This document shows, piece by piece, positions 12,201 to 23,860 of a stretch of DNA of 64,000 bases (its first letter is position 1; every line of letters starts with the position of its first letter). This DNA is from Scatophagus argus (lineage: Eukaryota; Chordata; Actinopteri; Scatophagidae): NCBI RefSeq assembly GCF_020382885.2, contig NC_058514.1, positions 12,944,249 to 13,008,248 of the forward strand, written 5' to 3'. The notes under the pieces were generated by a model. The model was not told the DNA's origin and did no database searches. It worked only from the letters and a program-made list of their open reading frames with translations. The translations under genes were made by a program, and so were the position numbers.

Positions 12201-15200
12201 TCGAATAGGGAGAGAGAAAAGTAATGAACGATGTATTTTTTTTGAAATAATGCTCTCATTACCAGCCAGAAGATGTATCATATTTCTGCCAGGCCCAGTG
12301 CAATTTAAAAAGCCACAACGGGCGAGGAGTCATCTGACTTAATTTGCTCTGCATGAATCTTTTTTCGACCTTGAGGAAAGTTCCTCTCATTTGCATCCAC
12401 AGCAGTGATCAGTATTCTCGGGGGCTCGGCGGGACCCGAATCGGCCGAGATGAGGAAGCCCCTGAGCCTGCACATTACCTCCCTTGAAAAAGGCTTATCA
12501 TCTCCTGGCCAGACGCAGCGTGGACTTCATTACACAGTGGACAAAACCCCAAACTAAATATAACCACCTAGATCCCAAAAGGGAATGACACATATAGAAA
12601 TGTGTCTAACAGTTTTTTCCGCAACCCTTTAATGTGAGCTGCAGCAAAGAGGCTGGTGCAGCTCATGATGTGAGGATGCTGGCTATTCATCACACTTCAA
12701 ATAGGATACAGTTGGCAGAAATGGAAGCAAACAACTTTTTAAAGCTGTTCTGCTGCAAGAGGACACAGACATGTTTTTTTTTTTTTTGAAGTGACAGTGT
12801 GTCCATTACACAGATATTTACAGGGACATAACTGAGGGTAAACCAGCCTAAACACTGTTTATTTATGTGATCAAACTTTATACTTATTTTCAGGTGACAT
12901 GAGGCTTAGTTTAGAGCCGTAAGAAGCATCAAACTGGATGATGTTAACACGGGCTTAAGGTTAGAGGAATGGACTAGTGTCAGGAAGGTTGCCAGTTTGG
13001 TATCCCACACTGGTGAGCAGAATCTGGGTTCAATGTTAATAGAGCTGGGCACTGCTTGAGCAAGGCCTATTCCAGCAGAGCTGATCTGTGGTCAGTAGAT
13101 GAGACTGTTGGCGTACTCGGTAGTTTCAAAGTGTGAATCTGCACAACTGCAAAACATCCCAGAGTAAACCATCTCCGTGTTCCAGTGTTGCATCAAAAGA
13201 CTTGTTGTGTGCATTGACATCATCAGATAACATGTGATGTCAATTTTCCGTTACTAATAAGAGGAAATTGCACATTTGCACATCAGAGGTGTACTTCAGT
13301 GTGGCCCCAAGAAAGAAAAAAAGAACAATTTCTCATATCATATCTTGCACTGGTTTTGAGATATTTTTCTCCTAGGTGAGTGAAAAAATTACATTTAAAC
13401 TTTCGTTAACAGACTTTCTATCCACTTGGGGGCACTGAAAACAAGCTATAAACAAGCCTGACACGGAATGACATTAGCATTCATTTGCAGTCATGTTGGA
13501 ATGAGAGTCCAATATTCACTCTCCTTTTAGCTCAATTTGCTCTACCAACTCCTTAGGGAAATATCTCTCTGTTTATCTGCTACATGCCGCCTTTTGTTCA
13601 CCACCTATTCCATAGATGGTGGTGGCCAAGCTGTGTACTTTTGAGATTTTTTGATATTTTTCACTGAAAATCGCCGCCTGCTGCAGCCAAAAACAACACT
13701 AATGAGAGCAGTGAGAGTGAATCAGCACATGACAGCTTTGACTGCACTAAAGGCGCTCATATAAATGAGGGAAACTGCTGCTTCAAATGTTTTTCCAGGC
13801 ACAAAGTCTCACAGTTTTCATTTGAATGACTTTCTACTTAAGAAATAGTCCCTGTGCAAACTTGTCACAGCATGCTATATGGATTATCCAATCTACTGTA
13901 ACAAAGACTGCAGGGGCTGAGTGCTCAATCACTTTCACATGCAGTAAATCCAGGGAACCTCAAGGTGCTCTTGAAGTGGAAACAACTTAATGTTTAAAAA
14001 AATGTTCCGGGAATTTTAGGCAGAGGAAAGAGAAAAATTCTGTTAAAAGCCTTTATTTAATCAAGCATCACGGCTTAAAGCACGGAACGGTGTTTAATCA
14101 GGATAGAAATTAAAACTAACAACTGGGGTTCTATAAAAACAAAGGGAAAATACTGATTGTTTTCTTGTATGATCGTGCCAAGAAATTCCCTCAAAGCTTC
14201 CCTGCAACAAAGGTTGCAGTTGTTTTGCCTCATGACAAACAGGTGAACACATTTGCTCTACTATTTATTGGGAATCCTACAATCTACCTGTCTTGACTGA
14301 CAGTGAATGTAACACAGGTATGCGCTGCTTCCACACTGCCTCGCCCAAGGTCAGTTCTGTGTGTGTGTGTGTGTCTGGATTAACGACACTGATCCAGCAC
14401 AGACACACAGTCTGCAGCTTAAGCACGCCATCACACAGCGACACTCGCTGCGTTGAGGGTGTGAGACGTGTTACTTCACAGCTATCTGATGTAATGCCAT
14501 GAAGGATTGCACTGTAGAGCGGAAACATGCCCAAGCCTGTTTTGGTTTTTTTGGTTTTTTACATAAGACAGCTTGTAAAACTAAATTAGTGGTGTCATTT
14601 TCTCCCATGAAGATTTTACAGCTTTGAACCACAATGACTTCCACTTAACTTCTAACTTTACATTACATTAACTTCATACATTACAGTATTTAATAAAGTT
14701 ACATTTTTTATGGATTTAAAACATTCTGCTTCTCTTTATCCCTAAAAAAAGAAATGTTGTAAATCATTTTGTTGTCAGCTGATTTACATGGTCGGTCAGA
14801 CAACTGACTATGCAAATTAGCAAGGATAAGGTTGTTATCCTGCCAGCAATTCTCATTGGTGTGAACATACTCAGGTTTACAGGTAACATCCACAAGGAAG
14901 TCAAGGACGACGCTTCACTGACATCAGGTTATGTGATCAGTTTATCTTGTTGGTCCATGGAATTGAACTAATGACTTTCTTTAGGCTTCTGCTGCTCAAA
15001 GGGCTGCAATCAGTATATGAATATTTTTATCAATAACTGATAAATCATTCTATAAAATATGAAAACTCTATTCTCGATATGATAAAGGTAGTCAAACTAT
15101 GCTAATAAGATAAGAACACAAAAAACAACAAACACACAGAAACGAGAACGAGCTGCAGTAACAGGCTGCTGACCAAGCTGGTCAGGAGGGCCAGCTCTGT

Positions 15201-18200
15201 CCTGGGCTGCCCACTGGACTCTGTGGAGGAGGTGGGTGACAGGAGGATGTGAGCCAAGCTGACATCCATCGTGGACAACACCTCTGACCTCTGCATCAGA
15301 CAGTGGAGGCTCTGCTACACCCTCAGTGTAGGAAGGAGCACTACTGCAGGTCCTTCGTTCCCACTGCTGTTAGACTGTACAACTCAACAGTCTAGTCCTC
15401 TTTTCCTCCCTTATGTGGACTTGTACATAGCTGTACATTGTACAGTGTTTACTTGAAAACTGTACTGTACTAATTTTTGTAACTGTTTTTGCATACATAT
15501 TACTTTTTGCACTCTTTTCTGTTCTTGCAAGCTGCGACACAACAAGTGAATTTCCCCACTGTGGGATCAATAAAGCTCATCTTATCTTAACATGTCGATC
15601 CACTTTTTAGGCTCCAACAAGCTCAGGTGCGATACTTTTAGTTCTTGATGAAGCACTAAAGAAAGCAGTCAATCAACTTACTGTTGCCTGGAAAAACACT
15701 GTGTCTTCTACGAAATGTCTAAACTTTTGTATTTATATTGTGTCAAACTGCATGTCTCTCTCTTGGATTGTTTTCATATCATTTTTAAAACTGAAGGGTC
15801 ATTTCTGCAATTTGAAGTGATTGGATTGATATCTCTGGGTGTGTGTGCGGCTGTTGCTCATTACCAGGCAGTTTCACAGTAATGACCGAGCTGTGTAAAC
15901 ACCAACACACACACACACTTAAAACACGGCGGTGGGAAATTAGAAAGGTGTTAAACATTCAAACAGTGATTGCTTCTTCAGTGTAACAGGCAGAACAAGA
16001 GAGCAGATGTTTAATGAATAGCTGATGAGTGCAGTCAATATGAATGAATGAATAACAAGAGCCAATCGCTTGGTAACTGCACATATTGACGACATCCCCA
16101 CAGGATAATGACATGCACTCATTGTAAAGCTAAAGCAGCAGTTCGACTGGTAAAAACTGTGACGGCCAACAAAAATACTTTCTCTGTCTCCAAAAAGAGA
16201 ATATCTTGTTCCAAATAAAAGGAAATTCAAAATGATGTTCTCATTCTCATTTTCAGGGTTTATGAACAGCATGCACAGTAAAATAAACACATAACACAAA
16301 GCAAATTAAATGCTACAATATTACAACATAAAAACACTACAATATTGCAACATAAACGCTGTGTCTCATTATGACAAGAAAGCATCTTGGTATAACAAGA
16401 ATAAAAATATTAACAAGCTTCTACTTTTGGTATTTATGTTTTGATGCTAATACTTTTGTACTTTTATCTAAGTAGGAATTCATAAGCATGGTGTTTACTT
16501 GTAACAGAGTATTTATACTGTGGTATTGCAACTTTTATTTGAGTAGAGTACAAGATCTGAGTACTTCTTCCATCTCTGGATCACAATGACTAAAATTTGC
16601 TTGTAGGTTGGTATGTTTCATTTATAGGCAAGTTTTATTCAAATAAAGAGTAAAAAAATCCAAAACTTTGCATTGCAAAATTTAAACTTAAAAACAGAGC
16701 ACACACAGCAGTGCAAAGAGTGGCTTAAGGGGATAAAAAAAAAAAAGGAAACGATAAATGTCAAGACTGTATCATAGTAGAGGTGTACTGTGTCGGAAAT
16801 AAAGGCTGATTTGAAAACGTCTCGCTGAGGCAGAGTGAACTAAAATGGGATGCAGTCACAGAGATGATGAGATTCCAGTACAGGTGACGTTACAGCAACA
16901 GAAGATGATGTTCACCTGGAGAGCAACCTGCTTATTCAGCCAAACTGACGCATTTTCTTAAATCACAGGTGGTTGTTGCATGAGGCCCAATGTCAGTTAA
17001 TGACCTTGCACATACTTTAGCTCTGACATTTATTTGCTGACATTTCTCCCTACTTATCAGTCGATGCATATGCTGATACCAATATATCTTCAATGAGCTA
17101 ATATTGACCAGGCAGATTTATGTGTTTGATTTAAAGAGCTCCTTTTCAGAAAGTGTGGATATAAAAACTTTTTCACTAACCAGTGAATTTAATTACCGAC
17201 ATTTGCTGCTGCAATTAATTATTTTTGAGTGGTATTGTGGCTACGATACAAAACCTCATGAGTCTTCATGAGCCACAATATTTTACTTAACCTTGTGCAA
17301 CATCTTTCTTACAAAATCTTTACTATGTGCAGTTATGAGAAGATAGTCTGAATGAATGAATTTTACTGTGGAAGCAGCACTACAGAAACAGGAAATGAGC
17401 TTTCCAGGTCTGCTGTTGACCAGTGCAGATGGTGACAACAGCAGTAGATGGAGTGACAGGAGGATTACAGCGTGGACAGATGGCAGCCGTGGCACTGCCA
17501 AGCAGAAGGCTGCCGGGCTGAAGCCGAAGTGGGAAATACAGCAGGTGATCAGAACAATATGGTGGAGAAAATGACCTGCTGGAAACACATCCTGACCCTT
17601 CAAAAGGTTCCTCTTTCAAGAGACAATGCAAGACCAGCTGTAGCACTGTGTCAGTATTTCCAGTGATAAAATATTTGCTTTTCTACCTTGAATTTGATTA
17701 GTCTTTGAGCTCCTTGCAGCAATAATTGCATTGCATTAGAATTTATACATTTCTCTGCTGCGTGCTTTTAAAATTAATGCCCTTTTTATATTTTACCTAC
17801 AGCTGTCTCGTACCCTGGTTCCACAGGCTGCCATTTACTTATCTCCCAAATTCAGCATGTAGATTAAAAATCTGTATTGATACTCATATGAATTCTCATT
17901 TGTTTGGCTTGGCAGAACACGGTGGTTTTCTGGTTGTCTGGAGGCTCAGCATGTGACACTGTGACTGCATCGTGTGATGCTGCGCTCTCAAAATTCAGGT
18001 CATGATCCGATGACAAACCCACTTCAAACTCTATTCTATTATTTCCTAGTGCAGGCTTAAAAGAAAACCTAAGCCACAACACAGGGCCAGGCACTGCACT
18101 AAAATCACAACAAGATGAATCCCATGTCCTTCTATGTTTTCTATCAGTCTTCTGAATGGAGCATCTGCTCAGGAAACAACACACCATCTCCTCACAACAA

Positions 18201-19053
18201 AGATAATCCTTAACAGTGACAACATGTGGAACAAAATGAAATCCTCAAAAGTTTCCCCTAAAAGGAGGTTGACATTGTGATATAAAGGATCATGGTTAAA
18301 TCAGAGGAACTTGATTCAGGCTCCTCTGCCCTACTAGGGTGAACACCATCATAATTGTTATTGTAATAATTTAAGCTGCATATGCCAATTTAACTCTTCT
18401 GAAGCATGTGACTTCTTGTTTGCAGAGCAGATTTAAGTACAACAGAAAAAGAAGTTATTTTTTTATAAGAAATTGGTATATATACATATATCTTTGTGTC
18501 GGTTCCGACTTGTGTGTATTATTATGTGTGCCATCTCACCACCAGTCAGGCTAACTACTACTGCTAGTTTTGGGTAAACTCAAGCTGTGATTTTCTTATA
18601 GGATTTTCTTATATGAAAGTCTCATCATGCATTTAAGGTGAATGGGATGTTAACATTTTGAAATAACATCAAGACACAAATTAAAGCTATGTGACACAAG
18701 GAACTGTGACTGGTTCCATACAGTATGATGTTCTCAGGTCAGCATCACCTGCTCCCAGATTTCACTGAACAAATGATAGGACAACCTACAAAGAGCTACA
18801 ATATGATTATAGTTTTGATTTAAACCAATGACTCACCTGCAGCATACATGACCGCAAGCATGATGGACGAGATCCATGCTATCTGACTGTACGAGGCATC
18901 GAAGATGATCTGGATTTCTTTGAAGAAAACTGTGATGGCCTTGGGGAAAGCATAGGAGAAGCCTATGGAGATAAAAGATGCAAAGACTACAGCCCATCCC
19001 CAACCGCCATCTGGTGGGGGCACAACGGTGGGACTTGTGGCTGGGGGCGACAT
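8955..19053 (-). CDS. slc16a7: slc16a7, monocarboxylate transporter 2 (complete, 4 coding exons)
   Basis: Proton-coupled carrier for pyruvate, lactate and ketone bodies in the plasma membrane; MCT2 is the high-affinity type and works with a basigin/embigin-type partner. Join on minus: 19053-18837, 10791-10648, 10331-9528, 9235-8955; 481 residues, close to the 478 of human MCT2. All introns are GT-AG and phase 1. Visible signatures: DGGWGW at 15-20 and FPK with Lys38 in TM1; the [11 protein letters not shown] motif at 138-148 (Arg143); Asp288 and Arg292 in TM8, matching the proton/substrate pair of MCT1; twelve predicted membrane segments, a basic loop at about 199-226, and a cytosolic tail from about 425. 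The C-terminus ETNI is as in human MCT2, and TM1-TM2 carry MCT2-type residues ([16 protein letters not shown]), so slc16a7 is preferred over slc16a1. ATG at 19053 is chosen; the GTG just before it is not used. Confidence 0.93.
9236..9527 (-). other. slc16a7: slc16a7 intron, 292 bp
   Basis: GTATGA donor and TTTTGCAG acceptor on minus, phase 1. Nothing else seen in it. Confidence 0.9.
9528..10331 (-). CDS. slc16a7: slc16a7 coding exon 3 (main transport core)
   Basis: 804 bp, in frame throughout, residues 121-388. It contains the TM4-TM11 core: [18 protein letters not shown], the TM6 end SLMRPLGP, the large cytosolic loop ([20 protein letters not shown]), [20 protein letters not shown], and [11 protein letters not shown] with the Asp/Arg pair. 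The loop between TM6 and TM7 is shorter than in human MCT2. Acceptor is 'ttccttgtag', donor is GCAG|GTATGA. Confidence 0.95.
10332..10647 (-). other. slc16a7: slc16a7 intron, 316 bp
   Basis: GTAAGT donor and CCTTGTAG acceptor on minus, phase 1. Nothing else seen in it. Confidence 0.9.
10648..10791 (-). CDS. slc16a7: slc16a7 coding exon 2
   Basis: 144 bp, residues 73-120, with acceptor 'tccccatcag' and donor GGCG|GTAAGT. It encodes [17 protein letters not shown] and the following TM3-TM4 stretch. It is rich in Met and Cys compared with the mammalian protein. 144 bp in phase 1 is the usual size of this exon in the SLC16A1/3/7 group. Confidence 0.94.
12280..12560. promoter_or_regulatory. candidate conserved non-coding element
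   Basis: Within AT-rich intron DNA this block is GC-richer, non-repetitive and complex. It has an octamer (ATTTGCAT, 12389-12396), a CpG cluster near 12418-12450 and no open frame. It looks like a developmental enhancer, but conservation cannot be tested here. Confidence 0.25.
12950..13070 (+). mobile_element. decayed tRNA-derived SINE fragment
   Basis: 'ggttagaggaatgga' resembles an A-box region, 'aggttgccagtttggtatccc' a B-box, and 'ttgagcaaggc' the conserved core also seen in the better-preserved SINE at 34480. Many differences suggest an old insertion. Confidence 0.45.
13420..13860. repeat. dispersed teleost repeat, longest of three copies
   Basis: A mosaic block with 'ctctaccaactcctta', 'gttcaccacctattcc', 'gcctgctgcagccaaaaac' and 'gcagtgagagtgaatc'. 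Partial relatives lie at 21240-21490 and 44690-44905. It is non-coding and probably a non-autonomous DNA transposon; the class is uncertain. Confidence 0.45.
14361..14374. repeat. short (GT)n microsatellite
   Basis: Seven GT units in slc16a7 intron DNA. Confidence 0.7.
15110..15597 (+). mobile_element. degenerate LINE 3' end (L2/Rex-like)
   Basis: Plus-strand reading gives the C-terminal part of a LINE reverse transcriptase: [16 protein letters not shown] followed by [12 protein letters not shown], then a stop and frame shifts. After about 200 bp of 3' UTR it ends in 'ccccactgtgggatcaataaagctc' and an (atctt)-type tail at 15581-15595. This is the usual 5'-truncated LINE structure. Same strand as lrig3, opposite to slc16a7. 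Confidence 0.75.
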
Positions 19054-19082
19054 CACTGGCCCACCTTAATGCTGACGATTCA
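18837..19082 (-). CDS. slc16a7: slc16a7 first coding exon
   Basis: Acceptor 'cttgtctgtcgttgcag' on minus; exon starts at 19082, so 29 bases of 5' UTR precede the ATG at 19053. Encodes residues 1-72 and one base of codon 73: a Pro-rich N-terminus, DGGWGW, TM1 (with FPK Lys38) and TM2 ([14 protein letters not shown]). Donor GCAG|GTGAGT at 18836. Confidence 0.94.
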
Positions 19083-20039
19083 CTGCAACGACAGACAAGA
19101 AGGGAGAGAGGATATTACAACTTAGCAAAGAAAAAATACCGCCAGCATTCAGGGTCTGGAGCTTTTTTCCTCAGTTTTCACTCCATTTTGTCGTGTGACT
19201 GATTATTGAATAGTCATAAAAAGACAGGCTCTTTCCTCTTTTCTCTGAGGTTCTTCAGGGCTTTTAGGTTAGAAATAAATTAACTTGAACTTGGTGTTTG
19301 TAGGAAAATAACACGGCTCATTACTGACAGTTTACAGATAATCAAATCACCAGCTGCACCTCATATTGACAGTATACAGACTGCTGTGGGAGTACAAAGG
19401 AAGTCAAAAGCTATGTCCCCTCTGTCATTTACTTTACTAGCAGTAATGTGACACGAGAGGGAGAAGGACATACCAGAGGTCCGTATCCTGGAGAAGACAT
19501 GCAAATATATCCTTTCCAAAGGGCATGGACTCACTCTACCTGAGATATCAGTCTCGCCCCGCCTCAGGAGACACCATGTGCTCACCCCCCCAGCCCTCAC
19601 GCCATAGTAGTAACAGGATAAAGCCTTAAAGAAGCATAGTAGTAAAACCAGGTGCCGCTGGTGAACAAAGCAAATATGCCCTAATCAGAAAAAAAAAAAA
19701 GAGCGGCATTTGACTTCACTGCTATCTTTATTACAAGCTAACTGGAAGGAAACACACACATACTCATAGGCTGCTGTAGGTTCTGACTCTGTCTAGCCTC
19801 ATTAACTTCACCTTTGTAATCTGCCAGGAATAATTTACAGCCGCATAATAAGTTTAGGGTGTGATAAGGGTACTGCAATGATGGCAGACAGTTTGTTTTC
19901 ACACACATGAACAACCCGTGGAAAAATCAACATGTTTCCTCGTGTTTCCTCAACAATTATTTCAGACTAACACGGATAGACGTGGTTCATCGCATATGAC
20001 TGTGAAATAACTGCCACCAATAACTGCAACAGCTAGCAG

Positions 20040-20330
20040 AACAAGTTAAAGGGATACTCCACCAATTTTACACACACACAACTCAGTTCACTTCATATGA
20101 AGTCTGTAACAGTATAATGCATACAGTAAAGTATTAATAAGTTCTGTGGCTCTAGGGGGAGCTTGTTGTCATTACGGTTGCATTATAGAAGTGAGGATCT
20201 CCTTCTTTGGATCCTGACCCATACTAGGGTCCAAAAGTCAGGGTCTTTCTGCCTCTGCTGCTTTGATTTTGACTAGTACATTGTTAAAACCACTCCCTGC
20301 AATCACTAGAGCACCCTTTAAAGTAGTTCA
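20040..20330. repeat. possible dispersed repeat fragment
   Basis: Opens with 'aaagggatactccaccaattttac', a start common to a fish DNA-transposon family. No matching inverted end was found, so this is tentative. Confidence 0.25.
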
Positions 20331-21239
20331 CTCTCCATTCTGCAACAGTATGCATTCATGTTAAAATGCAGCTATTAATTCAGCTAACTTATTTAAAAAA
20401 TATATTTTTAAAATACATATTTTCTTCTCATTTGGGCTCAACTAACCCAGTTTTAACAAAAAAAAAAAAAAAAGAAAAGAAAAATAAAAATTGCTTTTTA
20501 GAGGGGCTGTAATTAATGGTTGTTTTTAAAAATTATTTGCTTTATCTATAAAATGTCACAACAGCTCTCTGTTGTTAACAGTCATTTTTTAATCAGAAAC
20601 TTAACAGAATGAAGTTACAACATTCTTTGTTTGGCCTTCCTGTTAGGGTGACCCTCCCACTGCTGGCAGCTTGGTCAAGCCAAACTGGCTTCAGTTCACC
20701 TGTGGACATACATACCTCATACTTCATATTCTAACTATTCTCTGGGAAGTTCTTACAGGTTTATCTACAGCATTGTCCTGCCAATAAAACGTACCCCTCC
20801 AAATTTAACCTCTCAAAGAAACTTAATTGAAAAGTAAATTCTCCCATGCCAACAACCTTGCTGAAGTTTTGCACTGTGTGGTGTATCTGTGTGTGGGGAA
20901 AACTACGATTGTAAAGATCTGAAGCTTTGGTGTTTCAGTTGCTGTCAAACAGGACCACTGGGTAATGTGGGTGGAGGTCTACATTTTATAGTAAGCTTCA
21001 TTTAAGAACATCAAAACCTTACAAGGGAAATGGGCATTTCAGTCTTCAGTATCTTTAACTGAGTGTCTGTAAATGACACGTGAACATCAACTAACGACAT
21101 CAATAAGTAATGTCTCTCTCTTTTGCTGTTGCCACTCTCTCCCGATCAGGTTACGATATAAAGACTAACACATTCTGAGTTCAACAGGAAGTGTCAACAG
21201 AAAGCTATTAGAGAGATGACTCATTGCTGTGCCATTAAA

Positions 21240-21490
21240 AACATTTAAGTGAGTGTTCACTATGAACCAGTTTGAATCAGAAATTCACTGTAAGTTGCTA
21301 AATGTTCCACTATGTTCACCAGTTAGTCACTAACGCTGTGAGTGTGTCTTCTGGGTCGGGAGGTTGAAGTGGTTTTGTTAAATTCTTGTTGCTGAAATAA
21401 CCTGCCTGTTGCAATTTGAGCAGCAAAAATGGTCAAAAACATCAACGTTGCTGGCTGAAAATCAACACAAGAAGCTGAAAGATGCTATAA
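21240..21490. repeat. dispersed teleost repeat, second copy
   Basis: Shares the exact 15-mer TTCCACTATGTTCAC (21305-21319) with the copy at 44713-44727. It ends with a 'aagatgctataa' segment comparable to 'gagatgctaaaa' there. Non-coding. Confidence 0.5.
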
Positions 21491-23340
21491 GTGATGCACA
21501 TTTGGGTGATAATCGGTCCAAGTGGCCCCTTTCATGTCACACAGTTATTTAAGCTTAAAATATTCTGCTAATCTTTTAAACTTTGTGCTACAACTGAAAT
21601 CTTTAATTAAATCACCATATTGAAGAGCCTGTTTATTTGCATAAAACTGATTAAAAATGAGTCACTCACACATCTATGTGTGAATGCACAAGGAAGTGAA
21701 ATGGGACAAAAGGTGTTCCAACAGGAGGAAATCATTTAAAAAAAAGGAACAAAATAATGGATAAAACTGAGGTTATGAATTTCTTGGAATAAAATCCTTC
21801 AAACCAATGCGAGGTTTAACCAACAACAAGTGGAACATGTATTCATTTGTGATTTCATTTGAATACTAACAAGACATCTCTAACTGAACTGCTGAAACTG
21901 GCCTGGTGAATGGAAATATAATCCTCTGTGTATATCCCTTGTATTTCCCCTTTAATCAAAGTTAGAGATTATACCTTTTTTTCCACAGTTTCATATAGTG
22001 GGTCTAATCCACACTAATCAGATTATAGACCGTCCGCAGTAGCACTCGGTGTAGATACTGGTTTTGATTGATTGAACGTGACGACGATGCACAGCCTCAA
22101 AACTCATAAGCAGCTTAAATTGATGGGTTCGTATATGAAGCTCAGAACTGACTGACCATAAAGGAGCAGCTAAGGACAAAGCAAAAAAAGGCAAACTTTC
22201 AGACAAGCTTGACAAGTACGGTTTATGATCAACTGTATAAGTACATAAGGCCTTAAAGAAAGCAAAGTCACTGCTGAGTCACCACAATGTCAACACTCCC
22301 TCTTTACTTTAGAAGTTCAGATCCTCATCATGTGTCCTCTCCTCTGCGTCCTTCACCTGACACTGCTGACTAAAAGAGCAGCAGAAAGACTCACAGGTTG
22401 CGTTCACAGCCATTGTGTTCTGAACAGTTTACTAAAACATAATTGAGGACCAAGTCAAATGACAGGTGTCCAAATTTGCAAGTTCAGCTGTTGTCTTGCC
22501 TCTGATCAGTATTTGACAAAAGAAACTGATGCTAGACTTGTGAATTCCAAGCAGTTTATTTGCCATAATAAACTTGTATTGATCCCTCTGAAGAAATTCT
22601 GTCTTTTTTCACCACATAAAGGTTAAAGGTCAGCAGCTACATGCCAGCACTCCTCTATACCACCCTTCACCCACCAGCCGCCCTGGTGGGTGTGACTTCC
22701 TACCATAATTAATACAGTTTTCATCATAAAACCTAATTAAAGATATTGGGCCTAAACTGTATTTTTCCATCTTACACAGCGTCTGTATTGCATTAGCAGA
22801 GCAGCAGCTTCAGTGTTCTGTTCTATGTCTATTCAGGATGCGTTCAGGAACAGTGATGACTGTTGGCAGCAACTAGAGCTCACAATGACAGCACTTATAG
22901 GCTGGTTTAAGAGGTATAATGTTTAACATGTTCAGTATCTTATTTTATCATGTCAGCATGCTAACATTTACAAATTTGCAATAAACAGATACTCAGTACA
23001 CCTGAGGTCAATGGAGAAAAAAGGTGTTTGCCAAGTATTTGGGTATAAACCAAGGTACCAAAGCGGAAGGATCATCAGCTACAAATAGCCATAGTTAAAA
23101 ACACATGGACACACGCACAGATCAACACTTGCCCTAACACGGCTTGTTTTGGTCCAGAGTCCTCTGCATGTATTTGAGATGACCAGTTGTTCTCACCTCG
23201 GCAGGCCTGTTCAAACAACAGGACTGAGTAAGTGAGCAGCATGAAGATGATGGCCATCCAGGAACCAAAATAGTGCTTGTATAATCAAATCATCCAACTG
23301 GCAAAAGCTCATCAGACTCGGTTACGTAGTACTGGACAAC

Positions 23341-23346
<6 letters not shown>

Positions 23347-23372
<26 letters not shown>
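23347..23372. repeat. (GT)13 microsatellite
   Basis: Perfect GT dinucleotide run in the slc16a7 5' intron. Confidence 0.95.
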
Positions 23373-23379
<7 letters not shown>

Positions 23380-23636
23380 TGCATCTACGCGTCCTCCAAG
23401 GAATTTACTTAGTGCCTTGGCAGAAAGCCTAAAAGACTGCCGTCTTTGTTGAATGGACGGATACAAGATCTCAGGTTAAATTCAGAACAAGGGCAAAGCT
23501 GAAACCCCAGTGTTGTATTCCAGGTGAGTTTTAGTAAAGGAGTAAAGGAGATGGGTGTGACTATCAAGGTGATAGTCTAGAGACAACAACAACTCATCCA
23601 AGCAGTTAGGTTGCTACCAATAGATTTCTTTAACTG

Positions 23637-23860
23637 CAATAAGATAAGATAAGATAAGTTAAGATTTCCTTTATTGTCCCACAATGAGGAAATTCACATT
23701 GTTACAGCAGCAAAATGGATAGTGAAAAACAGAATTAGGCATCGATAATAATCAATTTACGTAAGTGTAGGAAAAAAAGACGAGCTAGCAATATAGATAT
23801 AGTATAAGTAGAGAATAGTAATATAATATAAAACACTTGTACAAGTACATGTACAACAGA
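23637..23860 (-). mobile_element. LINE 3' end with (AAGAT)n tail, minus strand
   Basis: The plus strand starts with several 'aagat' units, then 'cctttattgtcccacaatgaggaaattc'. Reverse-complemented this is the same 3' end type as at 15571 ('ttcccc...gtgggacaataaagg' then 'atctt' units). The upstream part is degenerate with no readable reverse transcriptase. Confidence 0.65.

Larger units (their letters stand above)
10792..18836 (-). other. slc16a7: slc16a7 intron, about 8.0 kb
   Basis: It holds a SINE remnant (12950-13070), a dispersed-repeat copy (13420-13860), a LINE 3' end (15110-15597) and a GC-rich possible conserved non-coding block (12280-12560). No exon of another gene was recognised. 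Confidence 0.85.
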
